A DNA stretch of 64,000 nt, from assembly GCA_002270295.1 (NCBI GenBank), contig NISF01000001.1:930001-994000 (forward strand). Reading direction: 5' to 3'. A program made the position numbers and the translations under genes. The stretch's first letter is position 1; each line of letters starts with the position of its first letter. This document shows positions 16,815-26,333 of this stretch, piece after piece. Source of the stretch: Enterobacter sp. 10-1 (GTDB taxonomy: Bacteria > Pseudomonadota > Gammaproteobacteria > Enterobacterales > Enterobacteriaceae). The notes beneath the pieces are model-generated. The model saw only the letters and a list, made by a program, of their open reading frames with translations. It ran no database searches and was not told where the DNA came from.

Positions 16815-17414
16815 ATGAAAAATCTGTCTGGTATCGGGCGTCCGCGAGAGTTTGAGCTGGAAGAGGCCGCCCGCGATGCAATGAACGTTTTTTGGGATCT
16901 CGGCTATGAGGCGGCCTCGCTGCCGGATTTGATCGCCGGTACCGGCTTATCGCGCGGTAGCCTTTACAAAGCGTTCGGCGATAAAAAGGGGCTGCTGCTG
17001 GCCGCGCTGGATCTGTACACCGCCGACGGGCTGAAGGCGACGGCGGATATTCTGTCCCAACCCGGATCGGTAGCCGAAGCGATCCGCGCTTCGCTGCTGC
17101 GCTATGCCGCGCTTTCATCGGGCGAGAAGGGGCGACGCGGCTGCCTGGTGGTGTCATTGACCACCGAAATGGCCGCGCGCGATGAGCAGGTGGCCGAGCG
17201 AACCGGGCGCATGTTCCGGCGGTTGCAGCAGCTGTATGCCGCGGCGATCGTGCGCGGTCAGATCGGTGGCGAGCTGCCCGAGTGCGATGAGCAGGCGGCG
17301 GCGCGTTTTCTGGTTTGTCAGATTGAAGGTATGCGGGTGCTGGGCAAAACCGGCGCGCGCGAAGAAGATATGCACGCCGTGGTTGATTGCACGATGCGGG
17401 TTATCGAGGGTTAA
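16815..17414 (+). CDS. TetR family repressor
   Basis: 199 residues beginning MKNLSGIGRPREF, where GRPREF is typical of this TetR group. The helix-turn-helix is LPDLIAGTGLSRGSLYKAFGDKKGLLLAALD (about 37-67). The C-terminal part contains RGCLVVSLTTEMAARD, as in regulators that sense electrophiles through a cysteine. It is followed 47 bases later by an MFS gene and is divergent from the RidA-like gene; the shared decamer site in both promoters makes both likely targets. An in-frame TTG at 16803 is less likely as the start. Confidence 0.9.
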   Translation: MKNLSGIGRPREFELEEAARDAMNVFWDLGYEAASLPDLIAGTGLSRGSLYKAFGDKKGLLLAALDLYTADGLKATADILSQPGSVAEAIRASLLRYAALSSGEKGRRGCLVVSLTTEMAARDEQVAERTGRMFRRLQQLYAAAIVRGQIGGELPECDEQAAARFLVCQIEGMRVLGKTGAREEDMHAVVDCTMRVIEG

Positions 17415-17435
17415 ATTTTTATCTTATTTGGGACT

Positions 17436-17445
17436 GATTGGTTCC
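17436..17445. promoter_or_regulatory. GGAACCAATC-type operator, copy 2
   Basis: The inverted decamer GATTGGTTCC lies 16 bases before the MFS start, in the gap after the TetR gene. It is identical to the site at 16770-16779, so the two units probably share a repressor. Confidence 0.55.
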
Positions 17446-17461
17446 ATTTTGGAGGCCGTAT

Positions 17462-18913
17462 ATGTCCCACATAGATCCTGACTCAGCCGAGCCTCATCGT
17501 TGGGCGATGTTTATCGTCCTGCTGGTGGGCGCTTTTTTACCGCCGCTTGATTTTTTTATCGTGAACGTGGCGCTGCCTTCAATTCAGGGGGAGCTCGGGA
17601 CCTCAGCTTCGGCTGAGCAGTTTGTCATATCGTCCTATGCCGGATTTTATGCCGTTACGCTGATCACCGGCGGGCGGCTGGGGGATCTGTTTGGGCGCGG
17701 GCGGATGTTTTTTACCGGATTGATTGGCTTTGCCGCGGCATCGGCGCTGTGTGGTTTTGCCTGGTCGCCCGGGGCGCTGATCGCCGGCCGCGTGTTGCAG
17801 GGGATCGCCGCCGCGATTATGGCTCCGCAGGCGCTGGCGTCGATTCAGGCTATTTTCCCGGAAGCGGAAAAATCGCGCGCGTTGGGCCTTTATGGGGCGG
17901 TATTCGGCCTGGCGTCGGTCGTCGGCCAGGCGCTGGGCGGCATTCTGATCTCTTTAAATCTCTTTGATAGCGGCTGGCGGGCCATTTTCCTCGTCAACCT
18001 GCCGATCGCGCTACTGGTCATCCTGTTCGGCATTCCGCTGATAAAAGAGACGCGCGCACCGCAGGCCCGCAGGTTAGACATGGGCGGGATGACGCTCTCA
18101 GTCATCACCCTGGGGCTGCTTATCGTACCGCTGATCGAAGGCCGGGAGGCGGGCTGGCCGTGGTGGTCCTGGCTGGCGCTATCACTCACGCCGGTCGCTG
18201 CCTGTCTGTTCTGGCGCTATGAAAACCGGCTTGCGCGCAGGGGCGGCGATCCCCTTATCGACCCGATGATTTTTCGCGAGCCGGGCATGGGGCTTTCCCT
18301 GCTGCTGGCGCTGCTGTTCTATTCGATTGGCGTCTTTTTCCTGCTGTTCTCGATCTATTTGCAGAGCGCTCTGCAGCAAAGCGTACTGCGGGCAGGGCTG
18401 ATCTTTTTGCCGTTCGGCGCCGGTTTTTTGCTGGGGCCGCTGTCAACGCCGTTTGGCCGACGGATTGCAGGCGCCTATGTCAATCCCATCGGGATGGGGC
18501 TGGAAGCGCTGGGTCTGCTGGGGTTCGCCGGACTGATGATGACGACGGCGGACGGTATCCCGCCGGCCGCCGTCCCCCTGTCAGCGGCGCTTTTCATCAT
18601 CGGCTTCGGCCAGGGGCTGGCGCTCCCGACGCTGATGCACATTATTACCGGCCGCGTTGCGCCGGCCTATGCCGGGATGATTGCCGGCTTGGTCAGCTCG
18701 ACCCTACAGCTGAGCACAGCCCTTAGCGTGGCGGTTATTGGCGGCATTTTTTATGCCGTACTGGGTTCACGCAGCGATCCTGCCGCGATTACCCATGCCT
18801 TTATCGTCGCCGTCCTGTGCATCGCCAGCTGTCTGGCGGCCGGGGCAGGGTTAAGTATCAGGCTGGCCCGAAAGTCTGCGGTTGGGCTGAAGGTCCTTAA
18901 ATCGAACGTATGA
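17462..18913 (+). CDS. MFS drug transporter, DHA2 (14-helix) family
   Basis: 483 residues from ATG 17462, placed six bases after GGAGG; an in-frame ATG at 17438 lies inside the operator. The first helix has the DHA2 motif LPPLDFFIVNVALPSIQGELG, and motif A reads GGRLGDLFGRGRMF. Motif C is visible as GLASVVGQALGGILI. Fourteen helices fit the length. It probably exports a toxic organic compound using proton motive force, under the TetR regulator just upstream. Confidence 0.9.
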   Translation: MSHIDPDSAEPHRWAMFIVLLVGAFLPPLDFFIVNVALPSIQGELGTSASAEQFVISSYAGFYAVTLITGGRLGDLFGRGRMFFTGLIGFAAASALCGFAWSPGALIAGRVLQGIAAAIMAPQALASIQAIFPEAEKSRALGLYGAVFGLASVVGQALGGILISLNLFDSGWRAIFLVNLPIALLVILFGIPLIKETRAPQARRLDMGGMTLSVITLGLLIVPLIEGREAGWPWWSWLALSLTPVAACLFWRYENRLARRGGDPLIDPMIFREPGMGLSLLLALLFYSIGVFFLLFSIYLQSALQQSVLRAGLIFLPFGAGFLLGPLSTPFGRRIAGAYVNPIGMGLEALGLLGFAGLMMTTADGIPPAAVPLSAALFIIGFGQGLALPTLMHIITGRVAPAYAGMIAGLVSSTLQLSTALSVAVIGGIFYAVLGSRSDPAAITHAFIVAVLCIASCLAAGAGLSIRLARKSAVGLKVLKSNV

Positions 18914-18974
18914 GCCGCTCAACCCGCGCTGAGGCCAACGCGGCTATTTCAAATCCCTTTAACAGAAGAGCATT

Positions 18975-19292
18975 ATGAATACAGAGAATACGCAGGTTGT
19001 TATCTACGTCAGCTATCAGGGCAGCGCGCAGGATCGTTTCGATCGGCAATACTATGTTAACGGCCATCTTCCGCTGGTGATGGACCTCTGGGGAAAATAT
19101 GGTTTGCTCAGCGTGGCCGCTTTCTTCCCGATGCGGGAGGAACCGGGAACTCTTGCCATTTGTGAATGTATTTTCCGCGATGAGGCGGCGGTGGCCGCGG
19201 TATTTTCTTCGCCGGAAGTCGCCGAAGTGATGGCGGACGTGCCGCTGTTTACCGATATCCACCCCGTGCGCATGCGCGCTCGTCCGCTTTGA
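18975..19292 (+). CDS. EthD family protein
   Basis: 105 residues of the dimeric alpha+beta-barrel EthD type: VVIYVSYQGSAQDRFDRQYYVNGHLPLVMDLWGKYGL contains the conserved FDxxYYxxxHxPL histidine. EthD-like proteins assist or catalyse steps in degradation of ethers and aromatic compounds, but the role here is unknown. It follows the MFS gene by 61 bases with no terminator in between, so it is probably in the same transcript. Confidence 0.85.
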   Translation: MNTENTQVVIYVSYQGSAQDRFDRQYYVNGHLPLVMDLWGKYGLLSVAAFFPMREEPGTLAICECIFRDEAAVAAVFSSPEVAEVMADVPLFTDIHPVRMRARPL

Positions 19293-19304
19293 TTACGTAA
19301 ATAG

Positions 19305-19325
19305 GCCACCTGCAGAGCAGGTGGC
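19305..19325 (+). terminator. hairpin after EthD gene
   Basis: A perfect 9-base stem (GCCACCTGC with GCAGGTGGC) around AGA. The T-run after it is weak, so it may be a bidirectional hairpin between the converging EthD and alcohol-dehydrogenase-like genes. Confidence 0.55.
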
Positions 19326-19372
19326 GTTAATCTTATTGCGTTTCCGGGAATCAGATGCCGGGACGACAGGCC

Positions 19373-20383
19373 TCACCAATCAAATTCGATCGCAATTTTA
19401 CCGAAATGCCCGCCTTGCGACATCAGCTCATAGGCCTGCGCGAGCTCGTTGAGGGTGAATTTGCGGTCGATGACCGGCTCGATGCGGTGTGCTGCGATCG
19501 CCGCCACCGCAGCGGCCAGATCGGCCACCGACCCACCGTTGGCGCCCTGAACGCGCACCTCCTTGAAGATCACTGACAGCAGGTCCAGCGGAGTCGAGCC
19601 ACCGCCGAGAAAACCGATCGCTGCTACCGTGCCGCCGTGGCGCACGGCGGATACCGAGCGGTTAAAGGCTTCCCCTCCGACGGGATCGATAACTAAGTCC
19701 GCGCCCACGCCGCCGGTTCGCTGCTGGATAAATACGTCCCATGCGGCGTCCTTGCGGTAGTTGAACACCTCATCGGCACCTAGTTCACGGGCTCGCCTCA
19801 GCTTTTCCTCGGAGGAGGAGGTGATGATGACTCTGGCCCCGCGGGCCTTGGCCAGCTGCAGAGCGAATATTGACACCCCACCTGTACCCAGCAGAGCTAC
19901 GGTCGATGCGGGTCCAATATGCGCCGCCTCCAGAGCCCGCCATGCGGTCATCGCGGCGACGGGCAGCGTACCCGCCGCTTCCCAACTTAAGTAATCAGGG
20001 ATCTTTACAACGCCAGCCGCGTCGAGTTCGGCGATTTCAACCAGCGAACCGGGGAGGGTCGCTCCGCGCATGGGGTTGGCCAGCTCGGCGCTGGAGCGGC
20101 CGGCAATCCAGCGCGCCTTAACGTGGACGGCGACGCGATCCCCCACTTTGACCTGCCAGACATCCTCCCCGATAGCCACGACTTCACCCGCGCCATCGGC
20201 AAGCGGAATAATGGGATAAGGCGCACCGGGATATTGGCCGGAGGCCACGGCCAGATCGGCGAAATTAATACTGCCAGCCTTCATCCGTACCAGGATGCGC
20301 CCTTTGGTCGGGGGGACGGGGTCGGGACGCTCTCCATACTGGAATGCATCTCGTGAAGGGGCTGTGATTTCAATGTATTTCAT
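19373..20383 (-). CDS. zinc-independent MDR oxidoreductase (quinone reductase-like)
   Basis: 336 residues of the medium-chain dehydrogenase/reductase superfamily. The N-terminal GroES-like domain (GSINFADLAVASGQYPGAPYPIIPLADGAGEVVAIGEDV) lacks the zinc cysteines. The Rossmann part has VALLGTGGVSIFALQLAKARGARVIITSSSEEKL (about 170-203). This fits the zeta-crystallin/QOR group that reduces quinones or enones with NADPH. It is divergent from a LysR gene with 87 bases between, and that regulator is the probable activator. Confidence 0.88.
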   Translation of the reverse strand: MKYIEITAPSRDAFQYGERPDPVPPTKGRILVRMKAGSINFADLAVASGQYPGAPYPIIPLADGAGEVVAIGEDVWQVKVGDRVAVHVKARWIAGRSSAELANPMRGATLPGSLVEIAELDAAGVVKIPDYLSWEAAGTLPVAAMTAWRALEAAHIGPASTVALLGTGGVSIFALQLAKARGARVIITSSSEEKLRRARELGADEVFNYRKDAAWDVFIQQRTGGVGADLVIDPVGGEAFNRSVSAVRHGGTVAAIGFLGGGSTPLDLLSVIFKEVRVQGANGGSVADLAAAVAAIAAHRIEPVIDRKFTLNELAQAYELMSQGGHFGKIAIEFDW

Positions 20384-20470
20384 CGGGGTTACTCCGTGGG
20401 GAAAAACCCACTGTACATTGCTGCATTTATATTTAGAATTGATAGGACTTACACTTCATCCGTGCGATAT

Positions 20471-21412
20471 ATGCAGCAATCATTCTTTTCTAATTTGAAC
20501 GAACTGGCGGCATTTGTGGCGCTGGCTGATACGGGGTCTTTCGCCGCGGCCGGTCGGCAACTCGGACGCGATTCGACGGCTATTTCTCGCCGCCTGAGTG
20601 CGATGGAGGCGAGAATGGGGATCAGACTGGCGGAGCGAAGCACGCGTAAGGTTGTCCTCACGGAAGCGGGCCGCAGCTACCTGGAGCGTATTCGTCCGCT
20701 GCTGTATGAGCTGCAGGCCGCCGGAGGGGAGGCGGCTGCCTTTGCCGATGGCGAAGCCCGCGGGCATTTACGCGTCACCCTGCCGGGAAACTTTGGCCGC
20801 CTGTGGCTGACGCCGCTCATCCTGGAGTTTCTGCGCGCGCATCCTCAGGTAACCGTGGAAGTGGATACCAGTAACCGATTCGTCGATCTTATCGGCGAGC
20901 GTTTTGATCTCGCTATTCGGCTGGGAGAGCTCCCCGACTCGCGCCTGGTTGCGCGCAAAGTAGCCGAGCGGCGCCGATTAATCTGCGCATCACCGGCGTT
21001 TATTGCCCGGCATCCGACTATCCGGGTACCGCAGGACCTGACGAACGTGCCGTGCTTATGCTTCACCGGCCGGCACGATCCTTACAAATGGAGCTTCAGC
21101 AAACCAAACGGAGGAGCCTCTGGCGTCGCGGTGACCGGCCCCCTTGCTTCGGACGATGCCGAGCTATTGGTCGAGGCGGCCGTCAGCGGCATGGGGGTTT
21201 TATATACTTCTGACTGGTATGCCTCCCGTGAACTGGCAGCGGGGCGGCTTGTTGAGATCCTGCCTGACTGGACCCTACTCGACCGAGGTGCGGTGTATGT
21301 GGTTACCCCCGCAGCCGCGGGTACGCCCTCGAAAACTCGCGCCTTTTCTGATTGGATCGCGGAGAGATTGAAGCCGCCACCTTGGGCCGTGTTACCGAAG
21401 GTTGCCTCCTGA
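20471..21412 (+). CDS. LysR family transcriptional regulator
   Basis: 313 residues from ATG 20471; an earlier ATG at 20396 would add a 25-residue tail with no family match. The winged helix reads LNELAAFVALADTGSFAAAGRQLGRDSTAISRRLSAMEARMGIRLAERSTRKVVLTEAG. The effector domain contains FDLAIRLGELPDSRLVARKV and AVSGMGVLYTSDW. It is divergent from the quinone-reductase-like gene at 19373-20383, the likely target. A strong terminator follows. Confidence 0.9.
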   Translation: MQQSFFSNLNELAAFVALADTGSFAAAGRQLGRDSTAISRRLSAMEARMGIRLAERSTRKVVLTEAGRSYLERIRPLLYELQAAGGEAAAFADGEARGHLRVTLPGNFGRLWLTPLILEFLRAHPQVTVEVDTSNRFVDLIGERFDLAIRLGELPDSRLVARKVAERRRLICASPAFIARHPTIRVPQDLTNVPCLCFTGRHDPYKWSFSKPNGGASGVAVTGPLASDDAELLVEAAVSGMGVLYTSDWYASRELAAGRLVEILPDWTLLDRGAVYVVTPAAAGTPSKTRAFSDWIAERLKPPPWAVLPKVAS

Positions 21413-21733
21413 CCATCCCGTCACGCTGAGTTCGCACGATCGCGGCGCGGGGGGATAATTTAGCGGGTTATGATAAAGCCCTGACGGCTCCTTCAGGGCT
21501 TTTTAATTGGGCGCTTCGGCAGGGGGCCGTATGCCAGGTGCAGGCCGCAGGGGGTGAGGATCGAGGCCAGCGCCACTCGGTCAATTTATTTGATGCATTA
21601 TGTTAAACAAACGATATTTATTCTCATCAGCGAATGCGTAAAGTAGATCTAAACCTCGGCAGGTGCTGATTGACGGCACCGTGGTCAATGCCAGCCTGCG
21701 GATAATTTCCCTGCAAACCAGGATGAATACGTC
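21413..21733. other. intergenic region before luciferase-like gene
   Basis: 321 bases. It contains the intrinsic terminator at 21475-21504. The remainder (AT-rich near 21570-21650) probably holds the promoter of the next gene, but I cannot place the hexamers with confidence. Confidence 0.4.
21475..21504 (+). terminator. intrinsic terminator after LysR gene
   Basis: AAAGCCCTGA and TCAGGGCTTT form a perfect 10-base stem around an 8-base loop and run into a T-tract. Confidence 0.88.
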
Positions 21734-22759
21734 ATGAAAAAGATTGGATTTTTGTCATTTGGTCACTGGACGCCGTCGGCGCAGTCCGCAACCCGTTCGG
21801 CCGCTGACGCGCTGCTGCAATCCATCGACCTGGCCGTTGCCGCCGAAGAGCTGGGCGCGGACGGCGCCTATTTCCGGGTGCACCATTTTGCCCGCCAGCT
21901 CAGCTCGCCGTTTCCTCTCCTGGCCGCGATAGGCGCGAAAACCCGCAGCATTGAAATCGGCACGGGCGTTATCGATATGCGCTATGAAAATCCGCTGTAT
22001 ATGGCCGAGGACGCGGGGGCGGCGGATTTGATCTCCGGCGGCCGCCTGCAGCTTGGTATCAGCCGCGGCTCTCCGGAGCAGGTGGTCGACGGCTGGCGTC
22101 ATTTTGGCTATGTGCCTTCCGCCGGGGAAAACGAAGCAGACATGGCGCGCCGTCATACCGAAGTGCTGCTGGACGTACTACGAGGCGAAGGTTTTGCCAA
22201 ACCGAATCCGCAGCCTATGTTTCCTAACCCGCCGGGCCTGCTACGCCCCGAGCCCTATGCTGAAGGGCTGCGCGAGCGTATCTGGTGGGGGGCGGGCTCG
22301 AACGCGACCGCGGTATGGGCGGCGAAGCTGGGCATGAACCTGCAAAGCTCGACGTTGAAAGATGACGAAACGGGCGAGCCTTTCCATATTCAGCAGGCGA
22401 AACAGATCCGGGCCTACCGCGAGGCCTGGGCGCAGGCGGGACATTCCCGCACGCCGCGCGTCTCGGTCAGCCGCAGTATTTTTGCCCTGATGGACGACCG
22501 CGATCGGATGTATTTCGGTTCCGGCCGCGATGACGGCGATACGATCGGCTTACTGGATGAGAAAACGCGCGCGATTTTCGGCCGCAGCTATGCCGCAGAG
22601 CCGGACAGGCTTATCGAGCTGCTGAAACAGGACGAAGCCATCGCCGAAGCGGACACCTTATTACTGACCGTGCCGAATCAGCTGGGCGTGGATTACAACG
22701 CGCACGTTATCGAGTCGATCCTCAAACACGTTGCGCCGGCGCTGGGCTGGCGCAGCTAA
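21734..22759 (+). CDS. LLM class flavin-dependent oxidoreductase
   Basis: 341 residues of the bacterial-luciferase-like superfamily: LAVAAEELGADGAYFRVHHFARQLSSPFPLLAAIGAKTRSIEIGTGVIDMRYENPLYMAEDAGAADLISGGRLQLGISRGSPEQV is read as the typical first half of the barrel. These enzymes use reduced FMN supplied by a separate reductase to oxygenate aliphatic or sulfur compounds. The closest relatives are uncharacterised luciferase-like monooxygenases. It stands alone between two terminators. Confidence 0.9.
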   Translation: MKKIGFLSFGHWTPSAQSATRSAADALLQSIDLAVAAEELGADGAYFRVHHFARQLSSPFPLLAAIGAKTRSIEIGTGVIDMRYENPLYMAEDAGAADLISGGRLQLGISRGSPEQVVDGWRHFGYVPSAGENEADMARRHTEVLLDVLRGEGFAKPNPQPMFPNPPGLLRPEPYAEGLRERIWWGAGSNATAVWAAKLGMNLQSSTLKDDETGEPFHIQQAKQIRAYREAWAQAGHSRTPRVSVSRSIFALMDDRDRMYFGSGRDDGDTIGLLDEKTRAIFGRSYAAEPDRLIELLKQDEAIAEADTLLLTVPNQLGVDYNAHVIESILKHVAPALGWRS

Positions 22760-22774
22760 TTGGCTGTAAGGCAA

Positions 22775-22808
22775 AACGCTCCGCAGGCATTGCGCCATGC
22801 GGGGCGTT
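22775..22808 (+). terminator. terminator hairpin after LLM gene
   Basis: AACGCTCCGCA and TGCGGGGCGTT pair with one wobble around a 12-base loop. The gene that follows is on the other strand, so the hairpin serves both. Confidence 0.65.
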
Positions 22809-22835
22809 AATCATCGATACGTTGAACGCACGACC

Positions 22836-23171
22836 CTACGGGTGCGTTTGCGGCTGTAGCTGATAGATCCATGCGCACAGGCGCCGACCATCGGCCGTCG
22901 TCACCTCAACTTCCACCCGGTCGTAGCCCTCTTCAAATTCATCCAGCATTGGCCAGCACTCCGCCAGCTTCGCGGACAAAAACAGATAACCCTGGACCTG
23001 CGGCCCGTTTTTACTCAGGACGATCCCCGGAAAATCAGCGGCAGCGCCCCAGCCGCGTTCGTAAAACGTGCCGGTCACCGCGCCTGGCAGCCACTCTCCG
23101 CCGATGTTTTCCAGAATATGGGCATTAGCGTGGCCCGGGCGCAGCGTGCCGTAGACAAATAAGCGTTCCAT
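22836..23171 (-). CDS. gamma-glutamylcyclotransferase-like (AIG2/YtfP family) protein
   Basis: 111 residues with the family start MERLFVYGTLRPGHANAHIL (the YGSLR/YGTLR substrate loop) and a later LDEFEEGYDRVEVEV segment. The Glu in LDEFEE is at the position of the catalytic Glu of the GGCT fold. The natural substrate of bacterial members is mostly unknown. It is monocistronic. Confidence 0.88.
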   Translation of the reverse strand: MERLFVYGTLRPGHANAHILENIGGEWLPGAVTGTFYERGWGAAADFPGIVLSKNGPQVQGYLFLSAKLAECWPMLDEFEEGYDRVEVEVTTADGRRLCAWIYQLQPQTHP

Positions 23172-23717
23172 TATCCCTCATTAAGCAAAGTGATGAATTC
23201 CCCAACGGGCAGGGGACATCGCTTATACTGGCGGAATCATCACGCTTTTTAAAGCGCCGGGATAGTGCTTCAGCCTGGTCAGCGACCCGCCGGTGTGAAT
23301 AAAAGGACGTCACAGGAACCGTTCTGATACTCTGACATGCTTTGTTTGCCGGACGGTCAACGGAGCGGATGGATATCAATAAATAAAAAACGAGCGCATC
23401 TGGCGAGCAGGCTGCGTTCAATATTTCCCGGATTATCGCCCTGCCGTTGGCGGCTGGCGTGGCGGGCTAAAATGTTATGTCGATCGCGTTTATTATTATT
23501 GCGCTTAAAAAACATTTCCACCTTAAGGTTATTTTAAGCTTCTTTTATCCCGTAATTTAAAATAAGAATAATCAAACAAGCCGCTTATTAAACAGAGTGT
23601 TTTTAACTGTTTTGTTTTGATGGTAATTGTTTTCATTATCATTCTTATTTCTCTGTGCTTTAATCCTTTTCGCTCTGCTTTGGTTGCCCTTTTTCTTCTA
23701 TTACTAAGGATTAGCAT
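23172..23717. other. 546-base intergenic region upstream of kfuA
   Basis: The left half (23172-23480) has normal base composition and no gene I can support. The right half becomes AT-rich and carries the Fur box at 23622-23640 and the kfuA promoter region. Open stretches here lack ribosome binding sites and family matches. Confidence 0.45.
23622..23640. promoter_or_regulatory. Fur box
   Basis: The reverse complement GATAATGAAAACAATTACC matches the 19-base Fur consensus (GATAATGATAATCATTATC) at 15 positions. It lies 77 bases before kfuA, so iron repression of kfuABC by Fur is expected. Confidence 0.8.
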
Positions 23718-24734
23718 ATGAATTTCCGCCTCTCATCCTGTTACTCTGCGGCGTTGGTCGCGTCGGCAATGTTCCTTGCGCCTCAGGCTCTGGCTGCAGA
23801 TAGCAGCGAAGGTATTGTTATTTATAATGCGCAGCATGAAAACCTGGTTAAGTCGTGGGTTGACGGGTTTACCAAAGAGACCGGTATTAAAGTGACCTTA
23901 CGTAACGGCGGAGACAGCGAGCTGGGCAACCAGCTGGTGCAGGAAGGGGCGGCATCTCCGGCCGACGTCTTCCTGACCGAAAACTCTCCGTCGATGGTGC
24001 TGGTTGATAACGCCAGGCTGTTTGCCCCCCTGGAGGCCGATACCCTGAAGCAGGTGGCGCCAGAGTATCGCCCGGAGCACGGGCGCTGGGTTGGTATCGC
24101 CGCACGCAGCACCGTGTTCGTCTATAACCCGCAAAAAATCAGCGAATCTCAGCTGCCGAACTCGCTGATGGACCTGGCAAAACCGGAGTGGAAAGGGCGC
24201 TGGGCGGCCTCTCCGTCAGGGGCCGATTTCCAGGCTATCGTTAGCGCGATGCTGGCGCTGAAAGGCGAGAAGGCGACCCTCGACTGGCTCAAAGCAATGA
24301 AGGCCAACTTTGTGGCCTATAAAGGCAACAGCACGGTGATGAAGGCGGTCAACGCGGGCCAGATTGATGGGGGCGTGATCTACCACTACTACCGCTTTGT
24401 CGATCAGGCTAAAACCGGCGAAAACAGCAAAAACACCAGGCTCTATTACTTCAAGCATCAGGACCCGGGCGCGTTTGTCAGCATTTCCGGCGGTGGCGTA
24501 CTGGCATCCAGCAAGCATCCGCAGCAGGCCCAGGCCTTTATCAGGTGGATCACCGGCAAGCAGGGCCAGGACGAGCTACGCACCAACAATGCGTTTGAAT
24601 ATGCCGTTGGCGTCAACGCGGCCTCCAATCCGAAGCTGACGCCGCTGCGCGAGCTGGATGCGCCAAAAGTTGAGCCTTCCTCACTGAACGGTAAAAAGGT
24701 CATCGATCTGATGACGCAGGCCGGTCTGCTGTAA
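23718..24734 (+). CDS. kfuA: ferric iron ABC transporter, periplasmic binding protein
   Basis: 338 residues with a signal peptide (1-26, cleavage after PQALA). It belongs to the FbpA/SfuA/KfuA class of ferric-binding proteins: IVIYNAQHENLVKSW at the mature start, DVFLTENSPSMV, and paired tyrosines in VIYHYYRF that bind Fe3+. It captures free ferric iron in the periplasm for KfuBC. AGGA precedes the ATG by seven bases and a Fur box lies upstream. The kfu locus has been linked to invasive K. pneumoniae strains; nothing here shows whether it matters for virulence in this organism. Confidence 0.92.
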   Translation: MNFRLSSCYSAALVASAMFLAPQALAADSSEGIVIYNAQHENLVKSWVDGFTKETGIKVTLRNGGDSELGNQLVQEGAASPADVFLTENSPSMVLVDNARLFAPLEADTLKQVAPEYRPEHGRWVGIAARSTVFVYNPQKISESQLPNSLMDLAKPEWKGRWAASPSGADFQAIVSAMLALKGEKATLDWLKAMKANFVAYKGNSTVMKAVNAGQIDGGVIYHYYRFVDQAKTGENSKNTRLYYFKHQDPGAFVSISGGGVLASSKHPQQAQAFIRWITGKQGQDELRTNNAFEYAVGVNAASNPKLTPLRELDAPKVEPSSLNGKKVIDLMTQAGLL

Positions 24735-24757
24735 TCCCTGGCTGAAGTGAAAAATTT

Positions 24758-26332
24758 ATGTCTGGTCTGAGTCTTATACTCGGAAAAAAAGTTGGACGCC
24801 TGCCTGAGCGCAGGCGTCCTGCGTTTCCGATGATGGCATTAGCCGTCCTGTTTTCATTACTTGCGCTGCTGCCGCCCGGTTTTGTCATTGCTGTTGGCAT
24901 TGAAACCGGCTGGGAGACCATTAAAACGCTGGTATTTCGCCCGCGGGTTGGCGAATTGCTCAACAACACGCTGTGGCTGACCGCGCTGACGATCCCGCTG
25001 TGCATTACGCTCGGGGTGATGGTGGCATGGCTGACGGAGCGCACGACGCTGGCGGGTCGCGGGATATGGTCGGCGCTGGCCGTTGCGCCGCTGGCCATTC
25101 CGGCATTTGTGCAAAGCTATGCCTGGGTCAGCGCCGTTCCGTCGATGCACGGCCTCTCCTCCGGCGTCTTTCTCTCGGTCTTAGCCTACTACCCGTTTAT
25201 CTATATGCCGGTTGCGGCGGTGCTCAAACGTCTTGACCCGACGCTTGAGGACGTGGCCGCATCGCTCGGGACGCCGCCCTGGAGGGTCTTTTTCAGCGTG
25301 GTATTCCCCCAGCTGAAGCTGGCGATTTGCGGCGGGGCGCTGCTGGTAGCCCTTCATCTGCTGGCGGAGTACGGTCTGTTCGTGATGATCCGCTTCGATA
25401 CCTTTACTACCGCGATTTATGACCAGTTTCAGTCCACTTTCAGCGGCCCGGCCGCGAACATGCTGGCCGGCGTCCTCGCGCTGTGCTGCCTGGCGATTTT
25501 ACTGCTGGAGGGCGCAACGCGCGGTAAGGCCCGCTACGCGAGGATTGGTGCGGGGGCCGCACGCGAACAGAAGCGGCGGACGCTGAAAACGCCGGCCACC
25601 CTTGCCGCGCAGCTGCTGCTTTTTATGCTGGTGCTTCTCGCGCTCGGCGTGCCGCTGATTGTCCTCTGCCGCTGGCTATGGCTGGGGGGAGTGGCAAACT
25701 GGTACCACGCCGATCTCTGGCTCTCGCTGCGCCAGACGCTGATGACCGGCGCCGCCGGCGCCCTGTTGACCACCGCCTGCGCTATCCCCATCGCGTGGCT
25801 GGGCGTTCGCTATCCGCACCGCGTGTTCCGCCTGCTGGAAGGGTGCAACTATATAACCAGCTCGCTGCCGGGTATCGTCACGGCGCTGGCGCTGGTGACG
25901 GTCACTATCCACTACGCGCGGCCGGTCTATCAAACGGAAGTCACTCTGTTTCTTGCCTATCTGCTGATGTTTATGCCCAGAGCGCTGATCAATCTGCGCG
26001 CCGGGATTGCCCAGGCGCCGGTGGAGCTGGAAAACGTCGCGCGCAGCCTGGGGCGAACTCCTGCCCGGGCGCTCTGGAGCGTCACCATGCGCCTCGCGGC
26101 ACCCGGCGCCGCCGCCGGCGCGGCGCTGGTCTTCCTCGGCGTGAGCAACGAGCTGACCGCCACGCTGCTGCTTTCGCCGCTGGGTACCCGCACGCTGGCA
26201 ACCGGCTTCTGGGCGCTCACCAGCGAGATTGACTACGTGGCCGCCGCGCCCTACGCGATGCTAATGATTCTGATCTCGCTGCCGCTAACCGGCATTCTTT
26301 ATGTACAGTCGAAAAAAATGGCAGGTTTGTAA
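24758..26332 (+). CDS. kfuB: ferric iron ABC transporter, fused permease
   Basis: 524 residues with two tandem permease halves of about six helices each, as in SfuB/FbpB. Both EAA loops are visible, as [28 protein letters not shown] and [29 protein letters not shown] (contact sites for the ATPase). It lies 23 bases after kfuA, and its stop is one base before the kfuC ATG, so the three genes form one operon. Confidence 0.92.
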   Translation: MSGLSLILGKKVGRLPERRRPAFPMMALAVLFSLLALLPPGFVIAVGIETGWETIKTLVFRPRVGELLNNTLWLTALTIPLCITLGVMVAWLTERTTLAGRGIWSALAVAPLAIPAFVQSYAWVSAVPSMHGLSSGVFLSVLAYYPFIYMPVAAVLKRLDPTLEDVAASLGTPPWRVFFSVVFPQLKLAICGGALLVALHLLAEYGLFVMIRFDTFTTAIYDQFQSTFSGPAANMLAGVLALCCLAILLLEGATRGKARYARIGAGAAREQKRRTLKTPATLAAQLLLFMLVLLALGVPLIVLCRWLWLGGVANWYHADLWLSLRQTLMTGAAGALLTTACAIPIAWLGVRYPHRVFRLLEGCNYITSSLPGIVTALALVTVTIHYARPVYQTEVTLFLAYLLMFMPRALINLRAGIAQAPVELENVARSLGRTPARALWSVTMRLAAPGAAAGAALVFLGVSNELTATLLLSPLGTRTLATGFWALTSEIDYVAAAPYAMLMILISLPLTGILYVQSKKMAGL

Positions 26333-26333
26333 T

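Noticed and set aside
18182-18446. Antisense open stretches within the MFS gene, and many similar ones opposite hpx genes
   Set aside because: High-GC coding DNA leaves long open frames on the other strand; no ribosome binding sites or domains.
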